A DNA stretch of 20,175 nucleotides, taken from the NCBI GenBank assembly GCA_003254885.1, contig QANT01007426.1, positions 1 to 20,175 on the forward strand, read 5' to 3'. Shown here one piece after another: positions 1 through 11,492 of this stretch. The stretch comes from Purshia tridentata (Eukaryota; Streptophyta; Magnoliopsida; Rosales; Rosaceae). A program made the position numbers and the translations under genes. The notes beneath the pieces are model-generated. The model saw only the letters and a list, made by a program, of their open reading frames with translations. It had not been told where the DNA came from and searched no databases. Numbering within the stretch: position 1 is the stretch's first letter; each line of letters starts with the position of its first letter.

Positions 1-23
1 AGGGATACAGATATAGCATTCCC
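1..23. mobile_element. Possible right terminus of a MITE cut by the window edge
   Basis: The 10-mer ATATAGCATT at 11-20, followed by CCC, matches the right end of the foldback element at 11881-12265, which has ATATAGCATT followed by TTCC. This suggests that the window begins at the last bases of a related element. Only about 20 bases are visible, so chance similarity is possible. Confidence 0.2.
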
Positions 24-589
24 ATAATAAGTAAGGAGCTAAATTTCGGTTTTGTGGAAATTTTTTATGGAAGTTTTGATGGAAATTTTCAGAAAATTTC
101 GATTTTGCTAGGATTTTGATGAAAATGACAGAAATTGCTATTAAAATACGAAAATTTTAAATGAAACTTTACTATATGTTTATTTAACATATAATCTACT
201 ATATTAATAAAAAAATATTGAAGAAACCAAATTTTATAATAGGTTTCATGTGTTAAGGTGATTATAATGTGCGCTGGAGACAAATGTATAGTTAAATAAA
301 ATTAGTATCTTATTTATATTTTATATTTTTTAGGATAAAGTATAAGATATTAAAAATTTAGGCCTTTTAGGGCATTTTTAATTATTTTTTGTATAGAAAA
401 AATATATAGTTTAATTAAAAAAACAAAACAAAACCCAAAGCTAAAGACCAAATGAAACCCTAAAATTAAAAGACTATATAAAACCTTATACGAAATTTCA
501 AACTTTTTTTTTCCAATTGCCTAAATACCTCAAACCTCAATCAATTCTAAATTATTATTTTTTTCCTTTCTTATTTTTTTCTTTCCTTA

Positions 590-713
590 TTTTTTTCCTT
601 CCTTTTTCCTTTTCCTTCTTTTTTTTCTTTTTTCCTTCCCTTTTTTTCTTTCCTTCCTTTTTTCTTTTCCTTTCTTTTTTTTCTTTCCTTCCTTTTCTNT
701 CCCTTCTCTCCCT
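590..713. repeat. Polypyrimidine (T/C) tract
   Basis: This is an uninterrupted run of about 124 pyrimidines on the + strand, with one undetermined base (N) at 699. It consists of irregular TTTCC/TTTTC units. Open frames across it in both directions (Phe/Ser-rich forward, Lys/Arg/Glu-rich reverse) come from the composition and are not genes. Homopurine-homopyrimidine tracts of this length can form triplex DNA. The N suggests difficult sequencing. Confidence 0.85.
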
Positions 714-1080
714 GTAGCCCGCGACCACCTGGCTGGTCTTCTTCTTTCTTTTTTCTTTTTCTCTTCCTCCTTCGCACAGTCACGCCACCAAAATTTCCGA
801 CCACCAACCCAACCTTTTTCGGTCAACCCAAGGCCACCAACAAGACCCCCAGGCGCCGGCCATCTTCTCTCGCCCTTCCTCCACACCGGCCAGCCACCAC
901 AGGCTTTGGAAAATGCGAAATTAAACCATGCCACCGTCGGATTCTTTAGCCGATTCCGGCCACCCCCGAGCTTCGATCACCATTTTTTTTGTGGGTTTTC
1001 CTTCTCTCACCTTAGGCTTTCATTCCCCTAAGGTCTTATGTGCCAATTTTGTGTAATTGTGATTTTGATTTTAGGGTTTG
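714..1080. other. GC-richer non-coding island within the left repeat block
   Basis: From about 714 to 980 the base composition rises sharply in C and G, with repeated CCGGCCACC-like words, and then returns to AT-rich sequence. A reverse-strand open frame crosses it but continues into the low-complexity tract and has no recognisable domain. The island may be the untranslated or internal part of a retroelement, or a decayed gene 5' end. Confidence 0.3.
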
Positions 1081-1240
1081 AATTTCATTTCGAAAATTTC
1101 AGGAAATTTTGGCGAAATTTTTTATGGAACCTTTCAAAATTTCGGCCTCTCCTAAAAACAAAATTTTCGGCAAAATTTCGAAATTTAACACCTTAATATA
1201 AATAATTAATCAAAAGGAATATTATAAAGCATATGATCAG

Positions 1241-1897
1241 ATCGAGAATCTAGCTAGCTGATGCTGAAGAGAAATTTGTATATTTACCACCCCCACTACA
1301 GGGGTGTGTGCATTTACCATTCAAATAAATTTTTATTATTAATTATCATACAAACTTTACTTTGTGTAGTAATATTATACTTACCGTCAATTTCATCTAT
1401 TTTTCTATTAAACTAAAGAGTAATTTTTGTCAAATCATAGAAAAACTTGCACATGCATTTACCATCTAGACTATAGAGGATTAGAGGTACATGTGTTTAA
1501 GGAATTATAAGGAATATTACATATGCTTTTGATGTCAACCTGAAATTAAAGAGTTCTTCTCAAAAGTTTGTTTATCTTTACTCTTTGTGAATTTCAATGC
1601 ATTGAGAAGCCTTGGCGATGAGCATTGATGGATGATTATAATAGTAATGCTATATATACAGACATATACATGTGCTTACAACCGTGCTGTTGAAGTTTCG
1701 TATAAAGAGTATTAATTAGAAAAATAAATATAAAAAACAATATGTTACCCATATTCATCAGACTTTTCTATAGTTCAATTTACTGTCAAACTCTGTCTGC
1801 ACCAATTTCTCAAGAAAAAAAACTGCATCAGTTTTCGTCCTTTTTTTTCATTCCTTCTGTATGTTCTTCTATCTCTTTGATTAAAGAAGATAATGGG

Positions 1898-1933
<36 letters not shown>

Positions 1934-3980
1934 TCGTGGCTTGCATTTAATTGTCCACAACCTTTCTGGGTAACTCTATTTCCTTTCTTGATTTAATTTG
2001 GAGAATGAGGATTTAGCTCTAAATTAAGGTAGATGCAAAATTGCAAACGCAGCAAAGCCATGAAATTCGATCAAATATTTCAATCTTCTAAAAAGGTGTT
2101 TCAAAGTCCCTTTGTTACTATGGGATAAGATGGTTTTCTTCTCACTCTCTTAAGATATGACTGAAAACAAATTGTATTAGCTGCAGATTTCAGAGTAATT
2201 AATTATACATTTGAAGTTTTTGTTGGTTGAAGACTCTAATGGATCTAGATCCAGGATGACCTTTTTATTGATTTTGATGATTTTTTTTTTTTTTGGGGTT
2301 ATTTATTTATTTAGGTGTGTGCGTGTGTGGGTGGAGGAAGTAAAATTTACAGCAAGTGTTGATAATTGATACCTATTGATGGAACTCCATATGTCTCATA
2401 TAGAAATTCAGCCACTTTACTACGAGACTGAGATGATTGAATCTCTCTATAAATGAAAATGGGTTCTTTGGATGAGAATTGAGTTTCATTAAGTTAATGA
2501 TTTGTTGGTTTTTAAGGTGGCAAAGATGATTATCACACATATTAAACGCAAAATAATCTAATGAATGATCAAACACACATAAATATAATTATTTATGTTG
2601 AACTACAAAAGTTACTTTGGTAGCCTAGCTAGTCAAAGGCACAATTTCAACAACCAAATTTATGAAGAGGGTTGGACCATCACTCCTATGAAATAACATG
2701 TAAATAAACAACAAAAAGAAAGTCATTAGAAGTAGGACTGTAGGAGACACCGGTGTGATGCGTCTAGAATTTCGATGCCAAAATGTCTCAGTCAAGGTTG
2801 AGCTCTACAATTGAACATGAGTTATTGGTAATATATATATGAGCTATTCCATCATATGCATATTTATTTTTTATAGTTATTTCTAATATGAGTTTATTAT
2901 TATTATTTTAATTTATTTAATTGATCTTATTGCTTCTTTTATTTTCTTTTATTTTTAAGACTGGGTTTTTTTGAACCCAATTATTTTTTATTTATTCTTA
3001 ATTCAACTTTTTGTATGTAAATTTCTCCCCCACATTTATACTTGGAAAAAACCTACAACCATTAATAATTTGTTCTTATAGTTTTCTTTGTTTTAAGAAC
3101 CATACCTCTTCAAAGACTCAAAGCGATATTAAATCAAATAAGAAAATTAATATTTAAAAACTGGATATTACACCAAGAATCAAAGACAATTGCTGATGAT
3201 TAGTGCAAAAAATGTGTAAAACATGCATAGTATTCCAACAATAATTTTTTAACATGCTAAAAATAAATAAACGTTAATTGTGAATATATATCTATATGAA
3301 TTCATAAAATTCTTACGAATGTATTGTGGATGTAGTGTCATTCAAATGATGTGTCATAGCATTCATACTAATTATATGAGGATTTAATATATATATATAT
3401 TATATTTACACAACTTAACAATTTCCATAATATCTTTTTCTAATAATGGAAAGAGTTAAAATAGAAAAAAATACTTAGACAATTGAAATTATTTGGTGAG
3501 ATATTGGTGAGAATCAAACATTTATATCCTCGACCGGAAATTGGCCATTTGCTTGAGTTCTTCACCAAGAACGTACTGTGCTGTTTTCTTCGAGAAAGGG
3601 CCTGGGTGTCCCTCCTATTTTCATATTTCAGACCCAAATAAGAGAGAATGATCCATTGGCCCATATAACTATAAAAATAAACTAAAACCTCAACTCTAAT
3701 AAAGGTTGACCCATCTTTGAAACAAAAGATTTTCTCTAGTCATTGGACTTTCAAGCTGGATGCATATTCATGGATTTAAGTCCATGAGAGTGAGACTAGT
3801 AAGATATAAGATAGCTTCTCTATCTCATTCTATAGATGATCTCCTCAATCTCAATAGGCCTTAATGGAATTCCATAATTCATTGACCACTTTTGATGTTG
3901 CTAGCTACATAAGTAATAACCATCATCTTTTTGGTACTAATTAATAACCATAATTTTATAGTCAAAGTCTATTATTAAGC
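1241..3980. other. AT-rich intergenic DNA, no gene seen
   Basis: This stretch contains short simple repeats: a poly(A) tract at 1898-1931, a poly(T) run near 2281-2294, a TG-rich patch near 2315-2333 and an AT dinucleotide run near 3388-3405. Open frames are short, lack domains and are interrupted in related frames. No tRNA, rRNA or recognisable transposon protein was seen. Confidence 0.6.
1898..1931. repeat. Poly(A) tract, 34 A
   Basis: A run of 34 adenines follows TAATGGG. It could be a microsatellite or the tail of an old retroposed sequence. No SINE or LINE body was recognised upstream. Its length is probably variable between alleles or assemblies. Confidence 0.85.
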
Positions 3981-4679
3981 ATTACACAGTCATCAGCCAG
4001 TGCTTAATTAAGACGTACGTAGTTGCACGCATAATGGCATGAACTTCTTGTCCACTTAAAGAGTGACCAAGTTGTTTTCTCTTCCCATGCCTTTTGCTTA
4101 ATTTTGTTTGGCAAGTCCTAATGCCGATGCCGGATGGTATTCTAACAAAAGTACATAAATGAGTTTCAATTTGCCATAAGTGCATAAGAATGTATATATT
4201 TTGAAGGCAAATCATTAGCTATATATGCTCACAATCTGGAGAGGTTGAGATTTTGATTTCCCTTTGGGAAAGTATCAAATTTCTGTTGGCCAAAAGGAAA
4301 AGAGAGAGCAACCAAAGTTGCACATTGTTGGGTAAAAATGGTTCACCTTTTAGAAATGACACAGGTAAGCAGCACAAACTATTCCACTTTTTAAGAGCAG
4401 CACAAGAAATGTGTTGAAGACCCAATTTATATTGCGACTGAAACTCCAATCCCTTAAAAAAGCCAAAAGTGTGTGAGCAACAACCCTCCTCGATCTAGTT
4501 ACACCATTTGACTCTTACTGACATGCAAGAAATACTGCTTTTTCTATTGTACATGTTCTTTGCACCTCTTGCTTTTTCAAGGGCGATAAAGACTCAGTTA
4601 ATTGAGAACAAGTTTCATCCACTCTGCAAACATTGTGTTCCTTTTAGACATAGTGCCTAATTGCCTATCAGAAAGCTTG
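3981..4679 (+). promoter_or_regulatory. Upstream region of the NIP7;1-like gene
   Basis: These roughly 700 bases precede the aquaporin start codon and contain no convincing coding region. The promoter must lie here or further upstream. I could not identify a clear TATA box at a typical distance. Short motifs such as TTTGAC (4507-4512, W-box-like) and GATAA (4584-4588) occur, but they are too common to carry weight. Confidence 0.3.
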
Positions 4680-6297
4680 ATGAATATGAAAGACTTATTT
4701 GAAGAGGCACAACAATCACCTGAAACTTCAAACTATGCATCCACTAGTGCCCGTTCTAAAGATGGTGATCAAGAAATGGGCTCCGATGCTATTATGCCAA
4801 ACAGTGGAGATGTCTTAAACAAGTCAGCCTTCTTCTGTTTTCCGCTCAAACTGGATTTAAATCTTGTTCGCGCGGTAAGAAAAGTCCAAGTACTCTTGCC
4901 TTTCAACATTCTCCAAAGTGTTTACATCATCTTGATTTTCCTGATGAGCTTTGTGATTTAATTTCAGACCACTACAAAACCAGGCAATATGGTTGCATAT
5001 ATATGCATATTCTTAACAATAACATAAGTAGTACTTGTTGCAACATGTATGCTGCATGATACAAATTCATTCATTTAGATTCTCATGGTATACAGAATAG
5101 AATGTTACAGTGATAATGGCAGATAATTCACACACTTAGGTAGCAATTTATTATAATAATGTAAATCAACAATCTGCTTTTATTGGTTATGCTTTTACTC
5201 GGTTACTTCATGGAGATTAGCTTGCGAAAGTTTTTTGGACTTCTTTCACTTTGAGTGGTTTGGTACAATCTCAGACATATAAATTCATTGTACTATAATA
5301 AGCAGGCCTCGGCAGAGATGGTGGGAACTTTTATCTTGATGTTTTGCGTGTGTGGGATCATAGCAAGCACACAGTTGATGAGAGGCGAAGTGGGTCTTTT
5401 GGAGTATGCAGCCACAGCAGGTTTAACAGTAGTTGTTGTTATTTTCTCCATAGGCTCCATCTCTGGTGCACATGTTAACCCTGCAGTCACAGTAGCCTTT
5501 GCAACCTTTGGTCATTTTCCATGGTCCAGGGTACTTAATAAGGAACCCTTATCTCTAGTTATTTACAGGGTGTTTAATTAAGCACCAAAATAATGTTGTT
5601 TCCCTATTGTTTTAAAAGGTTCCACTTTACACAATTGCACAAATATTGGGTTCTGTGCTGGCAACATATATAGGAAGGTTTGTTTATGGCATAAAACCAG
5701 ACCTCATGACCACAAGACCTATACAAAGCTGCTCTTCTGCCTTCTGGGTGGAGCTCATTGCAACTTTCATGATTATGTTCTTAGCTGCTTCATTGACACA
5801 TCAAGCTCAAGCTGTAAGGAAAAAACTTCCATATTTGTATCCTTTAATCTGTGTAATTGGAATCAGTTCTAATAAATGGTTCTTATTTCCACTACTAAAA
5901 AAATTTATGCAGGTTGGCCATTTGTCTGGTTTTGTTGTTGGCATTGCCATTGGACTAGCTGTGCTAATCACAGGGTACGTCTATAAAAACTATATAAATG
6001 CTTCAATTGCAAAGAATTGTCTGCATACACTTCACTTTTTTACTTCTTTGTCTTGGTATGCATTGCAGGCCTGTTTCAGGAGGATCAATGAACCCAGCAA
6101 GGTCACTTGGACCTGCAATTGTTTCATGGAATTTCAATGACATATGGATATATATTTGTGCCCCAACTATTGGAGCTGTTGCAGGTGCTCTTCTATTTCA
6201 GCTTCTTCGACCTCGATCCCAGCCCTGTAGTCCCAGCCCCTCTTCCTCTCCTCATATCTGTCTGCTTGGGCAATCCTTGGCCTATGGAGCACGTTAG
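4680..6297 (+). CDS. NIP7-1: Aquaporin NIP7;1-like (nodulin 26-like intrinsic protein), 5 exons, 301 aa
   Basis: Exons: 4680-4874, 5306-5530, 5619-5813, 5913-5974, 6069-6297. All introns are GT-AG and the joined frame is open to TAG. The protein is a six-helix membrane channel. The first NPA is at residues 123-125 (SGAHVNPAV) and the second at 234-236 (SGGSMNPAR). Predicted helices lie near 66-87, 96-116, 141-159, 179-199, 207-226 and 253-272. By alignment the ar/R filter is Ala103, Val222, Gly231 and Arg237, the A-V-G-R set of Arabidopsis NIP7;1. Tyr99 matches the gating tyrosine (Tyr81) of that protein. From family knowledge, NIP7;1 is an anther boric acid channel of the plasma membrane; the same role here is inferred. 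The N-terminus (about 65 residues) is hydrophilic and roughly 15 residues longer than in Arabidopsis. The tail is Ser/Pro-rich. ATG 4680 is the first in frame but has T at -3. ATG 4686 has A at -3 and could be used instead. No defect is seen. Confidence 0.93.
4875..5305 (+). other. Intron 1 of the NIP7;1-like gene
   Basis: This is a phase-0 intron of 431 bases, with donor GTAAGA and acceptor AGCAG. It is AT-rich and much longer than the other three introns (5531-5618, 5814-5912 and 5975-6068, each 88-99 bases). No nested gene or repeat is evident. Confidence 0.85.
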
Positions 6298-6541
6298 TGC
6301 ACAAGAATGATGCAATTGAATGGACACTGTTGACTCAGTTGCAACACCAATCGAACTACAAGAAGCTGATCATGTACTTCTATGATTTTATGTCAGAAAA
6401 TACATCAGCTGCTACTGAACTGCAGAAGCAAAACTACTATTAGACAAAACAAAGTTCATATGCTAGAATAATTAGTGGTAGTTTCTTACCAACTTTCTTT
6501 GAATGGGTAAGAGGTGCAAATAGCACTTTTTACAAAAGCTA

Positions 6542-6547
6542 AATAAA
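6542..6547 (+). terminator. Candidate poly(A) signal of the NIP7;1-like gene
   Basis: AATAAA lies 245 bases after the stop codon, a plausible 3' UTR length. A second AATAAA at 6710-6715 is an alternative. Plant poly(A) signals are loose, so transcript data would be needed to decide. Confidence 0.4.
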
Positions 6548-6719
6548 AATGAAATTTGGCAAGAAATCCCCCTTATTGAATATTTATAGTGAGGCCCAAG
6601 TGAAATAGAAAGTTGGTGCATGTAATGTGAGACAAAATTAAAATATCATTAGATAGGAAAATGTACAGCTATATTACACACACATATGACATGATAAAGT
6701 TTTCATTAAAATAAAAGAA

Positions 6720-9540
6720 CAGAACTGAGTTAGGTGAACAGTGAAGACAAAGATTGACTCCTTCAAATTTATCAAAATCTCAAATGTATTTAGAGCATCT
6801 TAATTTAATTAACAAGCTCATTAAGTTTCTTGGTGTGTTTCAATTTTCAAAGGTTGCTGATCTTCTGCAATGCCGTAACCACAAATCAACCAAATAGCCA
6901 AACTGATCAACTTGGAATTGAGCTATTTAAATACAATACTGTCAGCATCTTAATCATATTTAAACACCTTATAGCCTACTCTCCAGTGATTTATTGGATG
7001 TCTACTATTATGAAACAGGTTTCACTTTGGGATAGCATTATACCACCTAAAGAACATGCAAAGTTCTGCATTCACACCCCAAACAAGCACTGATTTTCTG
7101 ATCAGGCAAACCTTTTCTCCAAAATGGTTTCTAATCGATTTGCTTTCTTAGCACCATGTGTAAACCAAGACTAGCTACTCCAAGTAAATAAGGATTCTCC
7201 TAGACTTGCATTAATGTAAACCAAGTATTATCAATTTCTGATCACTAATTAAGATAACATTTCACTAATTACAATTTACACGTAAGATTAAGGGTCTCAA
7301 ATTTTTTCTTAACTTTTTAATTTAAGATATAATCCAAATCGTATATTTGATATACAGTTGGAGTGATTTGAGTTCAACTTGATGGACTGAGCTAGCTAGA
7401 GCCGACCCTGCTGATTCTTGAAACATTCGGTCATTTGACAAACAAAGTTAAATAATGCAAAGCTTGACGTGGAGAAATCCATGAACATCACATCAACCAA
7501 ACCCATCCCATATATACTTCCAAAGGAAAATAATTGAACAACGTGGTCTAAACTTTGTCTCTCAGTGCTCAAAATTAATTAATCTAATAAACGATATAAT
7601 GTTTCATTTTGTAATTTAAACTCCATTACATAGATCATCATACAAAGCGGCAAAACATATATAGCAGACGAGCATTAAGCTCCAAGTGCCTAAGACACCA
7701 CTTTCCTCAGTTCCTGTTCCATACACCCTGGAATTAATGACTGCATCTGTATAATATAATTCATAAACACCAGTTTAATTTGTCCTAGTTGGATGATTAC
7801 ACTTTAATCACCTTTTTTGTCCCCCTTTTGCTTTCAGTACAAATTAAATAACCAAAGTGGTAATGCCCTGCCACTAATTATTGCGGTAATTAATTGATTT
7901 GATCACGACTGCTTTTCCATTGATGTGTGTGTTGTGTTTTACTCTCTTATTTTATTTGGGGTGTTTACTATTTAGAGCAAACTATTTCATCCTTTTGCCA
8001 AAGCTCATTAATTTTCTCCTTTTTTTTTCACAATAAAATAGGGAAAAAAGAAATGGAATTATCTATGAGAGTAGACATTGTAACGATTGGACCAATATTC
8101 CATATGAATATATGGTATACTGACGTTTCAAGCTGTTGTTATTGGTCCCCCAGCACTGGTTCATATTGTGGGTCATATACACAACCATAGGTCAATAAGG
8201 CCTCTGAAAACTGAAGGATCTTGCACATAACCATCTGCAAAGTCCTTATGAATTTGGAAGGTAACCCCAACCCAAGGTCAATGGAAATTGGAAAAGGAAG
8301 TTTAAGATAAAAATTTTAAAGTAGAAAATGATGTTTATGCACAAGTCCTAAGTAGTGGTTGAGCAAAACCCTATATGGGCCTTTTTATCTTTGAAGAAAA
8401 TCAAAATCATCTCCCTACTACCAACCACCAGTCTCATATATTCTTTCATTTTATTGTCATAGGGAGATATAGCCATAGAGGTATTCATTTTATTGGTTGA
8501 GAAAAATGGGATCATAATTTGGGTTGTTGGTTGCTTAATCTATGCTCAAACAAGATAATTAACATCCCAATAATAAAATGACAAATAAAAATGTTCCAGA
8601 ATTCAACTTGTTTCTTACATTTTTTATTATAAAATTCTTTAATTACATAAATTTGTATGTCATACTAATATATTTTATGATACAAGAATAGAGTTTTTAA
8701 AAAGAATATAGTGTTCTTTTTGGCACAAGTAGAGACTGCATATGATGAAATCTAAGATTTCAATTGAATTAAGATATCAAAACTGTCCTACTAAAAGCTT
8801 TATTTGAACTATCTTATCCACTGAAGTCCAATTCTGATTGGATGTAGTATTATAGGCTTATCTTGGGTGGAAAAGTAAATAGGCCTACTACTTGCTGTTC
8901 TTGTCATTTAATTGCGACTTAAAGCCTCCAATAGTTCAATATTATATCTGTAGCCAAACATTGGTTATTGTCAAGTCTTGTCCAAAGCCGGTCCCCGATT
9001 GCAATCACGTAAAAGAAAACAATTTATTTCTTAAATGAAATAAATAAACAGGAAGATGAAAGTAAATGAGAACATACTCCAATATCTTTAAAAAAAAATT
9101 ATCAAGTAGAAGTTGTAGAATTGTAGAAACTTTCATTATATGTACGAGTACGACCAAACAGACAGGATCCGAAATAACTGGGTTTTTGTACACAATGTGC
9201 AAAATCCAGTTTCACAATCCAAAATTATTAGGCCAATATTCATTCTTGAGTAATAATTGGATTCAAAACAAAAAATTAATATGATTCATGGCCTATGGAA
9301 GAAAATTTTCAAAGTAATGTCTAGTTTTTTTTTGGATGTTTCAATACCATTTAAATTTTTTGTGTGTAAAAATTGTCATATACATAGAAAGAAGAGGCAA
9401 GCATTTATGAGCTTGAGCTCATTTGATACAAGTGTGCAACTTACCACCTTATCTACAAAGAAAATCATTTGGGGTATGGTAGAAAGATGATACTTACATA
9501 GACAAAATAATATTATTATGTAACTGAGACTAGCCTTTGT
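6720..9540. other. AT-rich intergenic DNA, no gene seen
   Basis: Open frames here are below 90 codons. Several begin only at non-ATG codons, and none shows a recognisable domain or a splice-compatible partner exon. No tRNA-like or microRNA-like foldback was recognised. A short inverted pair, GGACCAATA / TATTGGTCC (8089-8097 and 8140-8148), is the only local structure noted. Confidence 0.55.
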
Positions 9541-9960
9541 TGTTTATATTCTCACTTCTCGCCATTAGATCGACCTAAAAATATCTTATCCGATCCATTA
9601 ATACGATATAAAATAACATAAAATATTCCGTGTTGAGTTGAGATTTAGCATGAAGTGTTGAAATATTGTGAAACTGTTAAGTTTTCGCGTTGTTTTGTGT
9701 TAACATGAGAAATCCGTTAGTGCGTTGTTAATAAATTATTTTATTTATTTATTTTTTATTTTATGATATTGATCATTTAATTTACATATTCTTTAGATAT
9801 TTCTTATGTGTAAAGTTCAAATTAGACTTATGTGATAAAATATATTTATTTTCAAATTATACTTATGTGATAAAATATATTTATTTTATTTTATTTGTTA
9901 AAAAAATATTTTTTCCCTTAACAAGTAAAATGAGTCATGTCGTATTCTCTCATTAATTTT
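9540..9960. repeat. Probable old dispersed repeat, very AT-rich
   Basis: The segment around 9580-9720 has phrases such as GTGTTGAGTTGAGATT and GTGTTAACATGAGAAAT. These resemble the decayed CGTGTT/AACACG-type repeats common in plant genomes. It is followed by TTTA-rich low-complexity DNA and a 35-bp tandem duplication. The family assignment is from memory of the motif style only. Confidence 0.25.
9816..9885. repeat. 35-bp tandem duplication, two copies
   Basis: Units 9816-9850 and 9851-9885 are directly adjacent and differ at one position (ATTAGACTT versus ATTATACTT). The near identity suggests a recent slippage or duplication event in AT-rich DNA. Confidence 0.85.
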
Positions 9961-11490
9961 CTGTATCGATTAACATATATTTCAATCATTAACTTTAACG
10001 AATTGTATAACATTTGATTCAAACTCACAAAAACACAACCTATTACTAGTTCTTCTCACCCCATCAAAGACACAAGAAAATAGAGTGGATCTACCCCTTT
10101 AATAGTTTGGCCATCGAATTCCAAGAACCTATAGATCGATGCCCCTATATGATCAACCAACCACGAAAAAAGAAATTAAAAAGGTCCCTTGAATTAATTT
10201 ATGGTTTTCAATTTATATATAGTTGCGTGACGTATTTTAATTGATCTGTTTTGGTTAAGCGGCAAGTAGACAAAAATAGATTAATTGATCGGCTGACTAA
10301 TCTAGAACATGAATATATTAAATCAACTAATTAACCTGATGCATGCAAATTTTTATTTTGCTTCCAAAGTCCTAAACCTTTTTCTGAGGAAGGAAAATGT
10401 GGACATCGATTGGAGTCATCGGACCATCAGAACTCAAAAGTGGTCATGACTCATGAATGAAAATTTTCTAATAACAATCTTTAAAAAATCTAAATTCTTG
10501 ACATCCAAGGAATTTTATATCACGTTATCATATTAAATGTTAAAAAAGACCAATTAAAACATAAACAAGAGAAAAATAATAATAAGTTAAATATTAAATT
10601 GTAATCAAATTTTTCTATTAAATGACGTGACAGATAAATATTTACACGAATATTTTTCAAGATGTGTAGTGGGATAAACTGTGGGCTATTGTTAAAACCA
10701 TGGGCCCTCACACACTGAGTCTTATCCACATTGAATCTTTACACGTCATCGATCTTTTCTTTATATTCTCTCTCTCTTTTTTTTGGGAAATATATTCCTT
10801 CTTGTTTAGGAATTTACTTTCCACGTATTAGGTGAGATTCGAATCTTGAACCTATAAAAAGGAAGAAAAATATAAACAAATGGAAAAGCCAAAAAGACTT
10901 GGGTCTCCATCTTTTACCACTAGCGAGCCAATTGCTTAAATATCAATTTTTCAAAGATGGGACACAGAAATTAATTTTAACCTAAAGCCTCCCTAGAGGC
11001 TAACACAAACCAACAATTAATTAACACCCATTTTACATATAAAAATAAGCTTCACATTATTTTCACAATTTAATAAGGAATTAAGAATAAAGATATCGAT
11101 ACTCAAATTTACAAATATATCGATGTCATATTTTGTTCTCTTATTGATTTATTGTTGATTAATTGGGATATGGGATGAGTTTTGGTCTAATTAAGGCTGG
11201 ATTTAGTTTGATTTCATTTTCTTTCTATTCTTTTGTTTTGTTAATTTTGAAAATTCATATTCAATTTTGCCGATATCACACCAACTTTTCCCAACAACTC
11301 ATTGCCAAGTACCTCAAGCTCCACAACAAACCATGTTTTACAGCAAATTTGGAAAATAAGAAAAATTAAACACACACACGTTTTCTAGTAATTTTTTTTT
11401 TTAAGAAAGATATATCTTTATCATTAAGAAAACTTATTTTATCAACCACCAATAAAACAACTTTAATTAATAACAATGATTAGGTTTTCA
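9960..11490. other. AT-rich intergenic DNA, no gene seen
   Basis: No coding region is supported. Around 10517-10640, CACGTTATCATATTAAA and the reverse complement of a later TTTAATAG/CACGTCA-like segment form a poor inverted pair, which may be a decayed MITE. A CT repeat with a T run lies near 10768-10784. Confidence 0.45.
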
Positions 11491-11492
11491 AT

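Larger units (their letters stand above)
41..1190. repeat. Degenerate repeat block with related AAATTTCG-rich ends
   Basis: Both ends of this block (about 41-125 and 1085-1190) are built from variants of GGAAATTTT and AAATTTCG. They share an exact 16-mer, GAAATTTTTTATGGAA, at 57-72 and 1114-1129 in the same orientation. Between them lie AT-rich DNA, a pyrimidine tract and a GC-richer island at about 710-980. Such ends could be remnants of the direct terminal repeats of an old retroelement, or a dispersed simple-sequence family. No transposase, reverse transcriptase or integrase peptide is visible. The class cannot be assigned from sequence alone. Confidence 0.35.

Noticed and set aside
517..934. 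Open frames across the pyrimidine tract (Phe/Ser-rich forward, Lys/Arg/Glu-rich reverse)
   Set aside because: They arise from low-complexity T/C composition, include an undetermined base and have no domain.
3528..3615. Reverse-strand stretch of about 29 codons (containing AQYVLGEELKQMANF) that looks protein-like
   Set aside because: It is closed by stops on both sides, has no clear splice sites or partner exons, and I recognise no family.
5293..5490. Reverse-strand frame opposite aquaporin exon 2
   Set aside because: It is a shadow of the conserved coding exon on the + strand.
8089..8148. Inverted pair GGACCAATA / TATTGGTCC as a possible RNA hairpin
   Set aside because: The stem is only 9 bases with a 42-base loop and no further pairing, so it could easily be chance.
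7927..8190. Cys/Tyr-rich 87-codon forward frame
   Set aside because: Its composition is that of random AT-rich DNA, with no domain, promoter or splice support.
10829..10853. GGTGAGATTCGAATCTTGAACC, resembling a tRNA T-arm
   Set aside because: No acceptor, D-arm or anticodon stem could be drawn around it; such words also occur in plant repeats.
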